Shown here: positions 46,477 to 55,420 of the stretch, in pieces
How positions within the stretch are numbered: position 1 is the first letter of the stretch
How the letters are laid out: every line of letters begins with the position of its first letter
Origin: Rhizobium sp. S152
GTDB taxonomy: Bacteria; Pseudomonadota; Alphaproteobacteria; Rhizobiales; Rhizobiaceae
Length of the DNA: 64,000 bases
Reading direction: 5' to 3'
NCBI RefSeq assembly: GCF_030380735.1
Contig: NZ_JAUDRZ010000004.1
Location: 1 to 64,000 of the forward strand
Program-made: the position numbers and the translations under genes
The notes under the pieces: generated by a model
The model's input: the letters and a program-made list of their open reading frames with translations, nothing else
Database searches by the model: none
What the model was told of the DNA's origin: nothing

Positions 46477-47400
46477 GCGATCGCGCGGCTTTCTCTTCCT
46501 GATCACGATCTCGCTGACCGCGAACATCGCCAGGCCGATGAACAACGGCAACACGAAATAGATGACGCGGAAGGCAACCAGCGCGCCGACGGAGGCGGCG
46601 CCGGGAAGCACATGGCTGACCGTCGCCTCGAGTACGCCGAGGCCACCTGGAACGTGGGTCACGAGAATGGCGATGTTGGCGAGCACGAAGGCCGTCGCCG
46701 TCTTCACGAAGCTCACATCGGCCTCTGCGACGATCATCTGGTGCAGGCAGGCGGCGACGCAGATGAAGTTCACCGTGCCGACGACGATCTGCGCTACCGC
46801 GAGGCCGGGACCCGGCATCTGGAAGCTCCATTTCCACAGCCTGAGCGGCGCGCGCAGCGTCAGCGCCAGAACGACGTAGGCGACGGGCGTGGCAAGGCAG
46901 GCAAGGCCGAGGAGGAAGAGGCCGCTGGCATCGAGCTTCAGCACATTGGCGGCGTCGGACGGGTTGAGAAGGAGCGCGATGCCGGCGAGCGTGACGAGGC
47001 CGAGACCGACGGTGACGCCACAGAAGAGGATGACCTTGGCGACCTCCTCCGCCTTCAGGCCCCAGCGGGCGTAGAAGCGATAGCGCACGGCGCCGCTGCT
47101 CAACGCCGCGACGCCGAGATTGTGGCCGATCGACAGCGCGGTGAAGGAGGTGAGCGCGGCCTTGGGGTAACTCAGGGGCCGGCCGGCATAGCGCAATGCA
47201 AGCCAGTCGAAACCGGTGAGGCAGACATAGGAAGCCGCGGCAAAGGCGGTGCCGGCAAGAAGGCGCGTCACGGGGATCGCCCGGATCGAAGTCATGACCT
47301 CGTCAAGCGAATAGCGATTGAAGACCTTGTAAAGCAGGTAGCCCGCAAGCAGCAGTCCCAGGACAAGCGTGGCATTGATCAGCAGGCGTTTCGGGTTCAT
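46414..47400 (-). CDS. YbhN/LPG-synthase transmembrane-region family protein
   Basis: A 328-residue membrane protein with about eight helices and the UPF0104 signatures SIGHNLGVAALSSGAVRYRF and NIAILVTHVPGGLGVLEATV near the C-terminus. It corresponds to the flippase-like membrane domain of MprF but lacks the aminoacyl-transferase domain. ATG 47400 has GGAA 5 nt upstream. E. coli YbhN is encoded with ClsB. Here the gene is inverted relative to the PLD gene, with overlapping 3' ends, and divergent from the YbhP-like gene, starting 75 bp away. Confidence 0.88.
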   Translation of the reverse strand: MNPKRLLINATLVLGLLLAGYLLYKVFNRYSLDEVMTSIRAIPVTRLLAGTAFAAASYVCLTGFDWLALRYAGRPLSYPKAALTSFTALSIGHNLGVAALSSGAVRYRFYARWGLKAEEVAKVILFCGVTVGLGLVTLAGIALLLNPSDAANVLKLDASGLFLLGLACLATPVAYVVLALTLRAPLRLWKWSFQMPGPGLAVAQIVVGTVNFICVAACLHQMIVAEADVSFVKTATAFVLANIAILVTHVPGGLGVLEATVSHVLPGAASVGALVAFRVIYFVLPLFIGLAMFAVSEIVIRKRKPRDRSEDRREQPRLEGAEPEPRSV

Positions 47401-47475
47401 GCGATTTCCATTGTTGGCGCTCAGCCGGACGGCTGTCGATGGAACGAAACAGCGCCGAAGACGGTTCCACCCGTC

Positions 47476-48228
47476 ATGAACATAAACGCCCGAGACGGGA
47501 CCGGCCGGTCCCTGAAAATCCTCACCTATAACGTCCACAGCTGCGTCGGCACCGATCGGAAGATCGATCCGCCGCGGATCGCCGAAGTGATCGCCGAGAC
47601 CGGCGCCGATATCATCGCGCTGCAGGAGCTAGATGTCGGCCGCAAGCGGACCGGGGGCGTCGACCAGGCGCATATGATCGCCTCGCTGTTGAAGATGGAG
47701 GCGCATTTCCATCCGGCGCTGCATGTCGAGGAGGAACAATATGGCGATGCGATCCTGACAGCACTGCCGACGCGGCTGATGAAAGCGGGGCCGCTGCCGT
47801 CCATCGGCGAGCTGCGCGGCGCCATATGGGTGCGGGCCGAAATCGACGGAATGGGCGTCAATATCCTGAACACGCATCTCGGCCTGCGCGGCACCGATCG
47901 CGCCCGGCAGGTGGCCGAGCTGCTCGGCCGCGACTGGATCGGCTCGCCGGAGTTCCAGTCGGCGCCCGCGATCATCTGCGGCGATCTCAACGCGGTGCCC
48001 TCGTCACCCGCCTACAAGAGCATCGCAAGGCAGTTTCGCGACGTGCAGCTGCTGTCGTCTGTACGGGCGGCGCGCACCTTTCCGTCGCGTTTTCCGCTGC
48101 TGCGCCTCGACCACATCTTCGTGTCCGAGGGCATCGGCGTGGAGCGGTCGCAGGTGGTGACGACGCTGTTGACACGGCGCGCGTCGGATCACCTGCCGCT
48201 TCTGGCGGAGGTGATCTGCGGCGTTTGA
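47476..48228 (+). CDS. Endonuclease/exonuclease/phosphatase family protein (YbhP-like)
   Basis: A 250-residue EEP-fold protein with the conserved motifs LTYNVHSCVG, IALQELDVGR, NILNTHLGL, ICGDLNAVPSS and SDHLPLLAEV, including the catalytic His/Asp pairs. It resembles YbhP, whose gene neighbours clsB in E. coli. The reaction could be phosphoester cleavage in lipids or nucleic acids. The ATG at 47476 is the first good start after the divergent promoter region; a ribosome-binding site is weak. It converges with the beta-galactosidase gene, 12 bp between stops. Confidence 0.88.
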   Translation: MNINARDGTGRSLKILTYNVHSCVGTDRKIDPPRIAEVIAETGADIIALQELDVGRKRTGGVDQAHMIASLLKMEAHFHPALHVEEEQYGDAILTALPTRLMKAGPLPSIGELRGAIWVRAEIDGMGVNILNTHLGLRGTDRARQVAELLGRDWIGSPEFQSAPAIICGDLNAVPSSPAYKSIARQFRDVQLLSSVRAARTFPSRFPLLRLDHIFVSEGIGVERSQVVTTLLTRRASDHLPLLAEVICGV

Positions 48229-48240
48229 GCCGGGGTTGCG

Positions 48241-50484
48241 TCAGCCGGCGCTGACCTGCAGCCTGACCGGCGCGAAACGGCTGGATGAGACCTCGACGGT
48301 GATGTCGCCGCGCAGTCCCGTCGCTTCCAGCCAGAAGCCGGCGGTGCCGCCCTGCAGGGGTACGGACACGGGGCCGACGATCTTGGCTGGGCCTTCGACG
48401 CGCAGCGTAACGCTGTCGTTCAAGAACGGCAGGCGGTGGCCTTCCTGGTCGAGCGCGCGGATGATGACGCGGGTGCTGTCGCGGTCGCGCGCCTTCAGCG
48501 TGGTGGCGTCGGCGACGACCTCGAGCGTGGTCGGCAGCGGGTCGGCGACCATCCGCATGCGCGTAACCGGCTCACCGCCGATATAACCGGTGAAGCTGCC
48601 GTCGATCCACATCATGCCCCAGCTGCCGAGTTCGTCGGCGGTGAAATGCCTGTGGTCGAAGACCACCGGCGGGTGCGGAAGGTGCGGGAAGTTCTCGTAA
48701 TCGGGACCGACGCGCTTGGCGACGGAACCGCAGACCAGCTCGACCTCGTCGCAGTTGGTGAGCACGATCAGCGGCAGCACGCCGCCGATGTTGCGCTCGC
48801 CGCGCGCCCAGAAGGTCACCGGCTTCATCACCACCTCGTCGGAGGGGTCGCACTGGCTGGCATAGACATAGGCCGCGAACTTCGGCTCGCGGAAGATGTC
48901 CATGACGCCGTGGTAGCAGATGCGGTCGCCGGAACCGAAATCCTTGTGGGTGTTGTAGTCGAACATGCACCAGCCGATGGCACCCGATATGTCGGGGTCG
49001 CCATAGGCGGCGTTCAGCACCTCAAGATGACGGCGGACATGTTCTGCCTGCCGGGCCTCCTGGTCGTAGATCTTCGTCGGATACATGTGACCGCCGAATT
49101 CGGTGATCATGTAGGGCACTTTATGCTGGAGGCCGGTGCTCTCCTCTTGCGGGCGCAGCGGCGTGCGCGGGCGGTTGACGCCGGGCAGCTCCTCGTTACC
49201 GAGGATGAAGTCGTTCATCGTGTAGACGTCTTCCAGCATCTCGCTGTCGGTAATGTAGCGGACGCCGCCGGTCTGGCGGGTGATGTCGAGCTCGCGGGCG
49301 AGGCGGTTGGTCTCCGCGTAGAAATCGTGGCTGTCCTGGGATTCGTTGATGCGCACGCCCCAGATAATGATCGAGGGGTGGTTCCAGTCGCGCTCGATCA
49401 TGCGGCGGACATTGCGGATCGATTCCTGCTGCCATTCCTCGCCGCCGATATGCTGCCAGCCGGGGATTTCCTCGAAGACAAGCAGCCCGATCTCGTCGCA
49501 TCGGTCGAGGAACCACTTCGATTGCGGGTAGTGCGAGGTGCGCACGATGTTGCACTTCAGCACCGACTTCATGATCTCGGCATCGCGTTCCTGCGCCGAG
49601 CGGCCGGCGGCGTAACCGACATAGGGGAAGGACTGGTGACGGTTGAGTCCGCGCAGCTTCAGCGGCCGGCCGTTCAGGAGGAAGCCCGACGGCGTGAATT
49701 CGGCGGTGCGGAAGCCGAAGCGGGAGGAGAGCCGGTCGGAGCCGTAGCTGGTCTTCAACTCGACGGTGATCTCGTAGAGTGCGGGATCGGTGATGTCCCA
49801 GAGCGCGATGTCGGTCAGCCGGTCGAAGGTGAGGGTCACGTCCTCGCGTGTTGTCTCGGCCGTCGCGGTGGCGATCACGCCGCCGGTAGCGTCGGTAAGT
49901 GATGCGTAGACGCTGCCGAGGAAGGTCAGGTTGGCGGGGTTGGAGAGGGTGACGCGGACGCTTGCGGTCTTCTCCTCGTCCAGTACATCCGATGTCTCGA
50001 TCTTCAGATTGCGGATAGAGACGGGGTCGGTGACCTTCAGCCAGACGTCGCGATAGATCCCGGCATAGGTCAGGTAGTCGATGGCGCCGCCGAACGGCGG
50101 GATCTCGGGATTCTCGCTGCCGTCGATCCTGACGGTGATCAGGTTGTCGCCCTTGACGAGCTTATCTGTGAAGCGCGCCTCGAAGGGGGTGTAGCCGTCC
50201 TTGTGGGCGATGATTTCCTCGCCGTTCAGATAGACCACGGCGTCCGCCATGGCGGCGTCGAAGACGAAGGAGACCTCGCGGCCCTCGAACTCCGGCATCC
50301 AGCGCAAGAGCTTCTGGTAGGTGAAGGCACGCTGGTAGCTGGTCTCGTCGAAATAGTTGAAGGGCAGCTCGACGGCATTGTGCGGCAGGCTGACCGTCGT
50401 GCGGCCGTCGAAGGCCTCCAGCAGCCGGGGCTCGAAGCCCTCGTGGAAGCTCCAGGTTTCGTTGAAGGAGACGACGGAACGCAT
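48241..50484 (-). CDS. Glycoside hydrolase family 2 beta-galactosidase-type enzyme
   Basis: A 747-residue cytosolic GH2 enzyme. It has an N-terminal sugar-binding jelly roll (about 1-150), an immunoglobulin-like domain (160-260), the TIM barrel (265-560) with catalytic acid/base Glu381 in IWGVRINESQD and nucleophile Glu462 in YMITEFGGH, and C-terminal beta domains. The residue before the acid Glu is Asn, as usual. The barrel is preceded by NGRPLKLRGLNRHQSFPYVG, a GH2 hallmark. The true substrate (beta-galactoside, beta-glucuronide or other) is undetermined. It is 102 bp downstream of the SMP-30 gene on the same strand, suggesting joint sugar degradation. Confidence 0.9.
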   Translation of the reverse strand: MRSVVSFNETWSFHEGFEPRLLEAFDGRTTVSLPHNAVELPFNYFDETSYQRAFTYQKLLRWMPEFEGREVSFVFDAAMADAVVYLNGEEIIAHKDGYTPFEARFTDKLVKGDNLITVRIDGSENPEIPPFGGAIDYLTYAGIYRDVWLKVTDPVSIRNLKIETSDVLDEEKTASVRVTLSNPANLTFLGSVYASLTDATGGVIATATAETTREDVTLTFDRLTDIALWDITDPALYEITVELKTSYGSDRLSSRFGFRTAEFTPSGFLLNGRPLKLRGLNRHQSFPYVGYAAGRSAQERDAEIMKSVLKCNIVRTSHYPQSKWFLDRCDEIGLLVFEEIPGWQHIGGEEWQQESIRNVRRMIERDWNHPSIIIWGVRINESQDSHDFYAETNRLARELDITRQTGGVRYITDSEMLEDVYTMNDFILGNEELPGVNRPRTPLRPQEESTGLQHKVPYMITEFGGHMYPTKIYDQEARQAEHVRRHLEVLNAAYGDPDISGAIGWCMFDYNTHKDFGSGDRICYHGVMDIFREPKFAAYVYASQCDPSDEVVMKPVTFWARGERNIGGVLPLIVLTNCDEVELVCGSVAKRVGPDYENFPHLPHPPVVFDHRHFTADELGSWGMMWIDGSFTGYIGGEPVTRMRMVADPLPTTLEVVADATTLKARDRDSTRVIIRALDQEGHRLPFLNDSVTLRVEGPAKIVGPVSVPLQGGTAGFWLEATGLRGDITVEVSSSRFAPVRLQVSAG

Positions 50485-50586
50485 CTCAGGCTCCCTTGAA
50501 AATGTGATTTCTATGGTTTTGTTTGCCGGCGAAGGATCCGGACGGATCGTCCGCCGCGGACGGATGCCAGGGCTTAGGCGCGGTAC

Positions 50587-51498
50587 TCAGGGGTATTGAG
50601 CGCCGTTGGTGGTGGTGTAGATCGAATAGACCGACTGCGTCGCGGTCATGAACAGGCGGTTCTTCTTCGGGCCGCCGAAGACGATGTTGGACACGGTCTG
50701 CGGCACCCTGATCTTGCCGAGCAGCGTGCCGTCGGGCGCAAAGCAGTGGACGCCGTCGGCGGCGCTGCTCCAGAGGTTGCCGTCAACGTCGAAGCGGAAG
50801 CCGTCGGGATTGCCGTTGTCGATCGAGCAGAAGTAGCGGCTGTTCTTCAGCGTCCTGCCGTCGACCACGTCGAAGACGCGGATATGGCTCGGCACCTCAT
50901 GGTTCGCGGAGCCGGAATCGGCGATGTAGAGCTGCTTCTCGTCGGGTGAGAAGGCAAGGCCGTTCGGCTGGATGAAATCGGTGGCCACGGCCTCGATCTC
51001 GCCGGTGGCGGCATCGATACGGTAGACGTTGCGGGTTTCCTGTTCCGGCTCCGCCTTGTGGCCCTCGTAGTCGGACATGATGCCGTAGCTCGGATCGGTG
51101 AACCAGATCGAACCGTCGGACCTGACGACGACGTCGTTCGGCGAATTCAGGCGCTTGCCCTTGTAACTGTCGGCCAGCACCGTGATGCGGCCGTCGAATT
51201 CGGTGCGGGTGACACGGCGCCCGCCGTGCTCGCAGGAGACGAGGCGCCCTTGGCGGTCGCGGGTGTTGCCGTTGACGTAGTTCGAAGGGGACCGGAACAC
51301 CGAGACGCTGCCATCTGGCACCCAGCGCATCATCCGTTCATTGGGAATATCGCTCCAGATCAGGCAGTCGAGATCGGAGAACCACACCGGCCCTTCGGCC
51401 CAGCGGCAGCCCGAATAAAGTTCCTCCAGCCGGGCGCTGCCGGCAATCAGGCTGCGAAAGCGGTCGTCGCGAATTTCGTAAAGCGCATCTTCCGACAC
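50587..51498 (-). CDS. SMP-30/gluconolactonase family lactonase
   Basis: A 303-residue six-bladed beta-propeller. Motifs typical of the family are CRWAEGPVWFSDLDCLIWSD (the Glu is a metal ligand), VRSDGSIWFTDPSYGI, NGLAFSPDEKQLYIADSG (Asn and Asp ligands) and GFRFDVDGNLWSSA. It hydrolyses sugar lactones in a Ca2+/Zn2+-dependent way. The start is GTG at 51498, with GGGAGGAG 5 nt upstream. With the GH2 enzyme downstream it could form a sugar-degrading pair, hydrolase then lactonase. Confidence 0.9.
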   Translation of the reverse strand: MSEDALYEIRDDRFRSLIAGSARLEELYSGCRWAEGPVWFSDLDCLIWSDIPNERMMRWVPDGSVSVFRSPSNYVNGNTRDRQGRLVSCEHGGRRVTRTEFDGRITVLADSYKGKRLNSPNDVVVRSDGSIWFTDPSYGIMSDYEGHKAEPEQETRNVYRIDAATGEIEAVATDFIQPNGLAFSPDEKQLYIADSGSANHEVPSHIRVFDVVDGRTLKNSRYFCSIDNGNPDGFRFDVDGNLWSSAADGVHCFAPDGTLLGKIRVPQTVSNIVFGGPKKNRLFMTATQSVYSIYTTTNGAQYP

Positions 51499-51684
51499 GG
51501 CTGCTCCTCCCAAAGCGATTTGACGTTCTTCGTAAACGTAAACGACGAGGCGTTCCAGAGCAGGATGCTCTCACCCTGGTGATTTTTTGCCGCGCAGCGG
51601 TATATGGCTGATATGGCTGGCCTCCTCCGGATTTCCTCATCGGCAAAATCGGGATAGATGTCGGCTTGGCTAGGGATATGCGGC

Positions 51685-52905
51685 ATGGAAAAGAGTGACA
51701 TCGGAACGGTTGCGGCATGGCTTACGGAGCAGGGCCTCAAGGGCGCCTCCGAATCCGAACTGCTGACCGGCTTCTGCAACATCTGCCGTGAGTTCGGGCT
51801 GCCGCTCGATCGCGGCATGGCGCTGATGGACACGCTGCACCCCGTTCATGAGGGCCGCGCGTTCCGCTGGGACAGCCTGGAAGAGATCGAGACCGAATTC
51901 GAATACGGCCCGACGGGTGGCGAGGGAAATTCGCTGGAGAACTGGCAGCGGTCGGCCTTCTACTATCTCTGGGCAGGCCAGGAAAACGAAGTGCGCCGCC
52001 GGATCGGCTTCGGCGATCCGGCCGATTTCTCGATGCTCGAGAAGATGCGTGAGGACGGGCATATGGATTTTGTCGCCATGGTGCACCGCTTCGAAAGGGC
52101 CGGCACGATCGGCGAGATGGACTGCTTCTTCTCGCACTTCACGACGCGGCATGCCGAAGGTTTCACGGATCATCACATGATGATCCTGCGCAAGCTGGTG
52201 CCCGTTCTGGCACTGGCGATCAAGTGCATCGCGCTCGGCCGCATCGCCCGCACGATCGCGGAAGTCTATCTTGGCGAGGACGCGGCGCGGCAGGTGCTGG
52301 AGGGCAAGATCAGTCGGGGCAAGTCGGAACGGATTTCCGCCGTGCTCTGGTTTTCGGATCTCGTGAACTACACGAAGATCTCCGACAGCGCTCCGCCCGA
52401 AGAGATCATGCCGATGCTGAACGACTACAGCGATCTGGTGATCTCGGCGGTACACGAGGCGGGCGGCAACGTGCTGAAGCTGATCGGCGACGGTGTGCTG
52501 GCGATCTTCAAGGCCGATGCGCGGGCGGATGCGTGCTCGGCGGCGCTGCGGGCCGAGCGGCTGCTACACGACAGGCTGGTGACGCTCAACGATGCGCGGG
52601 CGCTGGAGGAGCGGCCAACGACCGATGTCTATATCGGCCTGCATATCGGCGACGTCTTCTACGGCAATATCGGCAGCCAGGAGCGGCTGGACTTCACCGT
52701 CATCGGTCCCGCCGTCAACGAGGTCAGCCGTATCGCCTCGATGTGCCGGTCGGTGGATTTCAACGTGCTGATGTCGTCGGACTTCGCGGCGGCTCTTCCG
52801 CAGGACGATCGCGCCGGTCTTGCCTGTATCGGGCGCTACGCGTTACGCGGCGTGAAGCAGGCGCAGGAACTCTATACGCTCGACACGGCGCGGATGCAGA
52901 GGTGA
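51685..52905 (+). CDS. Class III adenylate cyclase
   Basis: A 406-residue protein. The N-terminal 200 residues form a sensor-like helical domain without a membrane segment, ending in the helix ALGRIARTIAEVYLGEDAAR. The catalytic domain (about 215-400) has metal Asp225 in LWFSDLVNYT, adenine-selecting Lys265 and metal Asp269 in LKLIGDGVLAIF, and the Asn/Arg transition-state pair in VNEVSR. The usual GD before VN is GPA, as in class IIIb cyclases. ATG 51685 has AGGGA about 8 nt upstream. It lies alone, followed by the palindromic repeat at 52911. Confidence 0.9.
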   Translation: MEKSDIGTVAAWLTEQGLKGASESELLTGFCNICREFGLPLDRGMALMDTLHPVHEGRAFRWDSLEEIETEFEYGPTGGEGNSLENWQRSAFYYLWAGQENEVRRRIGFGDPADFSMLEKMREDGHMDFVAMVHRFERAGTIGEMDCFFSHFTTRHAEGFTDHHMMILRKLVPVLALAIKCIALGRIARTIAEVYLGEDAARQVLEGKISRGKSERISAVLWFSDLVNYTKISDSAPPEEIMPMLNDYSDLVISAVHEAGGNVLKLIGDGVLAIFKADARADACSAALRAERLLHDRLVTLNDARALEERPTTDVYIGLHIGDVFYGNIGSQERLDFTVIGPAVNEVSRIASMCRSVDFNVLMSSDFAAALPQDDRAGLACIGRYALRGVKQAQELYTLDTARMQR

Positions 52906-52910
52906 TCGGC

Positions 52911-52957
52911 GCAATTCCGGACGAAAAACCGCCTCACACTTTTCCTGGAATTGCCTA
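52911..52957. repeat. Rhizobial-type intergenic palindromic repeat, copy 2
   Basis: Reads CAATTCCGGACG, then AAAACCGC and CACTTTTCCTGGAATTG, and matches the reverse complement of copy 1 (23841-23890). It fills the gap between the convergent cyclase and SDR genes and touches the SDR stop codon, so it may also act as a bidirectional terminator or mRNA end. Confidence 0.75.
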
Positions 52958-53740
52958 GCGCAAAAGCCCCTGTCCGCCGTCGATCCAGACGGGTGTGCCG
53001 GTGATGTGACGCGAGCGGTCGGTGGCCAGGAACAGGATGGTCTCCGCGACATCCTCGCTGCGCCCGGCCTTGCCATGGGTGATGGGGATCTCGCCCTCCG
53101 GCCAGATCACAGGAACTTCGCTTTCCGATTTGTTGCGCTGGTCGGTGTTGTCATCGATGCTGGTGTCGATCGCGCCGGGGCACACTGCATTGACCCGGAT
53201 ACGGTGCTTGCCGAGTTCGAGCGCGAGCTGCTGGACCATCGCCACCTGACCAGCCTTGGTCGCGGTGTAGGCGGTGGCGCCAGGCGTGGTGAAGGTGCGG
53301 GTGCCGTTGATCGAGGAGACGACGATGATCGAGCCGCCGCCACCGGCCTTCAGATGCGGCACCGTGAGGTGCAGCGTCAGATAGGTGCCGCGCAGGTTGA
53401 CCGCCATGGTCTTGTCCCACTCCTCCGGCTTGAGGTCGTCGATCGGCGCCCAGACGCCGTTGATGCCGGCATTGGCGACGACGATATCGAGGCCGCCGAA
53501 TGTCCGTGTCAGCGTCTCGACGGCTGATCGCATCTGCGCCTCGTCGCTGGTGTCGGCGGTGAGCGCGATCGCCTCGCCGCCGTTGTCACGGATCTCGTCG
53601 CGGGTGGCGTTGATCTCGCTTTCGGTGCGGCTGAGCACCGCGACCTTGGCGCCTTCGGCCGCAAGGGCCAATGCGGTGGCCTTGCCGATGCCCGAGCCGG
53701 CGCCGGTGACCAGCGCGATCTTGTCGCTGAGTTCCATCAT
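52955..53740 (-). CDS. Short-chain dehydrogenase/reductase (SDR)
   Basis: A 261-residue classical SDR with cofactor motif TGAGSGIG (12-19), NAG at 90-92, catalytic Ser142/143, Tyr158 and Lys162 (YTATK), and the C-terminal FLATDRSRHITGTPVWIDGG. It is an NAD(P)-dependent oxidoreductase; Arg38 after the second strand (VLSRTES) may favour NADP. GGGAG lies 6 nt before ATG 53740. Substrate unknown. Its position opposite the cyclase and upstream of OsmC gives no clear hint. Confidence 0.92.
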   Translation of the reverse strand: MMELSDKIALVTGAGSGIGKATALALAAEGAKVAVLSRTESEINATRDEIRDNGGEAIALTADTSDEAQMRSAVETLTRTFGGLDIVVANAGINGVWAPIDDLKPEEWDKTMAVNLRGTYLTLHLTVPHLKAGGGGSIIVVSSINGTRTFTTPGATAYTATKAGQVAMVQQLALELGKHRIRVNAVCPGAIDTSIDDNTDQRNKSESEVPVIWPEGEIPITHGKAGRSEDVAETILFLATDRSRHITGTPVWIDGGQGLLR

Positions 53741-53943
53741 CGATTTCTCCCGTCCTGGTGAAGGCCAAATGTTCGAGGGCGGGGATGGTTCCTGCATCGG
53801 CGGCCAATCAAATTTCGCAGGAGTGTCGCCTTCCTGCGTTAGAGGATTATATCCTGCCACGGAGGGGCCGATCGCGCCTCTTGACGGGACGACGTGGCAA
53901 GTCCGCTGCGCTGGAAAGACACTCAATCCAACAGGAGAACGGC

Positions 53944-54375
53944 ATGCAGATCAATCGCACAGGTTCCGCACAATGGTCGGGCGGCATCAAGGACGGCAAG
54001 GGGCAGATCTCGACGCAGAGCGGCGCGCTCAAATCCTATCCCTACGGTTTCGCCAGCCGCTTCGAGGGGCTTCCGGGCACCAATCCGGAAGAACTGATCG
54101 GCGCGGCGCATGCCGGCTGCTTCACCATGGCGCTCTCGCTTATCCTCGGCGATGCCGGCTTCACCGCCACCAACATGGAAACGACCGCCAAGGTGACGCT
54201 CGAAAGCGTCGAGGGGGGCTTTGCCGTCACGGCAATCCACCTGACGCTGCGCGGCACGGTTCCCAATGCCGATGAAAAGACCTTCATCGAACTGGCGAAC
54301 AAGGCGAAGGCCGGTTGCCCGATTTCCAAGGCATTGTCGGCCGTGCCGATCACGCTGGATGCGCAGCTCGCCTGA
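53944..54375 (+). CDS. OsmC/Ohr-family peroxiredoxin
   Basis: A 143-residue OsmC protein. It has the Arg of FASRFEG, two redox Cys in AAHAGCFTMALS (about 56-67) and AGCPISKAL near the C-terminus, and an intervening Glu-rich helix. It reduces organic hydroperoxides through the Cys pair. AGGAGA lies 6 nt before the ATG. It has its own terminator just downstream. It is codirectional with the efflux operon but separated by the terminator and a repeat element. Confidence 0.93.
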   Translation: MQINRTGSAQWSGGIKDGKGQISTQSGALKSYPYGFASRFEGLPGTNPEELIGAAHAGCFTMALSLILGDAGFTATNMETTAKVTLESVEGGFAVTAIHLTLRGTVPNADEKTFIELANKAKAGCPISKALSAVPITLDAQLA

Positions 54376-54398
54376 ACGGGCGATCAATGATGTCTACG

Positions 54399-54430
54399 AT
54401 GCCGCGGCGCGATGCGCCGCGGCATTTTTT
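54399..54430 (+). terminator. Strong terminator after the OsmC gene
   Basis: Perfect 12-bp stem ATGCCGCGGCGC/GCGCCGCGGCAT (54399-54410 and 54414-54425) with loop GAT, followed by a run of six T. It lies 24 bp after the OsmC stop codon. Confidence 0.95.
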
Positions 54431-54456
54431 GTTCGTGGGTGTAGTTGTGGTGAAAA

Positions 54457-54612
54457 CCCCTCCCCAACCCCTCCCCACAAGGGGGAGGGGCTAACGCGTG
54501 GCATTGTGCCTGCCCCAATCTTTCGTAAGCGCCTGTTGAACGGTTCCTGTCTCTGGTGAGAACGTCGCCCCCAGCAAGCCCCTCCCCCTTGTGGGGAGGG
54601 GTTGGGGAGGGG
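54457..54612. repeat. Palindromic mosaic element A (MITE/BIME-like)
   Basis: About 156 bp bounded by 34-bp arms that are exact reverse complements (54457-54490 and 54579-54612). Each arm contains two CCCCTCCCC units, CACAA and GGGGGAGGGG. The inner 88 bp share blocks CGTGGCAT, TCGTAA and CCCAGCAAGC with the reverse complement of element B (59848-59993). No transposase gene. Together with the TetR promoter this fills the 366-bp gap between the OsmC and TetR genes. Confidence 0.85.
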
Positions 54613-54677
54613 TCTTGGCCCCAGGCTGAATGACGCGACCTTTCATAAAACCACCTCTTCTCCCGCACCGCAAAAGA

Positions 54678-54706
54678 TTGACTTCTGTCGACTGATGTTT
54701 TACGAC
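54678..54706 (+). promoter_or_regulatory. Predicted promoter of the TetR-adaptor-RND operon
   Basis: A -35-like TTGACT at 54678-54683 and a -10-like TACGAC at 54701-54706, separated by 17 bp. The -35 matches the consensus at five of six positions; the -10 is weak, which is common in alphaproteobacteria. It overlaps the palindrome at 54699-54736. Confidence 0.55.
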
Positions 54707-54736
54707 TGACGAAATTCAAAAATCGTCATTCGTAAG
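54699..54736. promoter_or_regulatory. Palindromic operator of the TetR regulator
   Basis: A 38-bp imperfect palindrome with arms TTTACGACTGACGA and TCGTCATTCGTAAG (12 of 14 positions pair) around a 10-bp AT-rich centre. It spans the predicted -10 element and ends 5 bp before the TetR start codon, as expected for autoregulation by the TetR-type product. Confidence 0.75.
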
Positions 54737-54741
54737 TCGAG

Positions 54742-55362
54742 ATGGCAAAAGACATGAACGACAGCGTCGAAAATACCCTCGAAGCCACGCGCCAGGAGAA
54801 TGTCACCCGCATTCTCGATGCGGCGGAACGGCTGTTTCGCCACTACGGCTATTCGAAGACGACGGTCGCCGATATCGCCCGCGATCTCGGCATGTCGCCG
54901 GCCAACGTCTACCGCTTCTTTTCCTCCAAGATCGAGATCCACCAGGCGATCTGCGGCCGCATGCTCGCCGCCAGCTACCGGCAGGCCTATGACATCTGCC
55001 ATATGCCGCTCAGCGCTTCCGAGCGGCTCAGCCGGTTCGTGCGCGCGCAATACCAGATGACCGTCGAGACCATGCTGGACCAGGAGAAGGTGCACGAGAT
55101 GGTGGTCGTCGCCATCGAGCGCGACTGGCATGTCATCGAAGCGCATGTCGACAGCATTCACGATCTTCTGGCCGAGGTGATCCGAGAGGGTATCGAGGCC
55201 GGCGAGTTCGTCGATCAGGATCCGGCCGTGGCGTCGCGCTGCTTCGGCTCGGCGACGGTCAACCTCTGCCACCCGATCATGGTGGCGCAATGTCTTGCCA
55301 AGACCAACCGCGCGACGGTGGACGAGCTGATCGATTTCTCGATCCGCGCGCTGAAGAAATAA
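54742..55362 (+). CDS. TetR/AcrR-family transcriptional regulator
   Basis: A 206-residue regulator. The N-terminal helix-turn-helix (about 20-65) reads ILDAAERLFRHYGYSKTTVA and IARDLGMSPANVYRFFSSK, followed by a C-terminal ligand-binding helical bundle with two Cys near 185-195. It is the first gene of an operon with adaptor and RND pump, so it most likely represses the pump and itself through the operator at 54699-54736. The ligand, presumably a pump substrate, is unknown. ATG 54754 is an alternative start. Confidence 0.92.
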   Translation: MAKDMNDSVENTLEATRQENVTRILDAAERLFRHYGYSKTTVADIARDLGMSPANVYRFFSSKIEIHQAICGRMLAASYRQAYDICHMPLSASERLSRFVRAQYQMTVETMLDQEKVHEMVVVAIERDWHVIEAHVDSIHDLLAEVIREGIEAGEFVDQDPAVASRCFGSATVNLCHPIMVAQCLAKTNRATVDELIDFSIRALKK

Positions 55363-55420
55363 GCCTGGCGCCAGACCGCCGGGCACATCAACAAACATAA
55401 CCATTTCAGGAGTGCGAAAG

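Noticed and set aside
54457..54612. Insertion sequence
   Set aside because: No transposase frame inside or beside the element; better described as a non-autonomous palindromic repeat.
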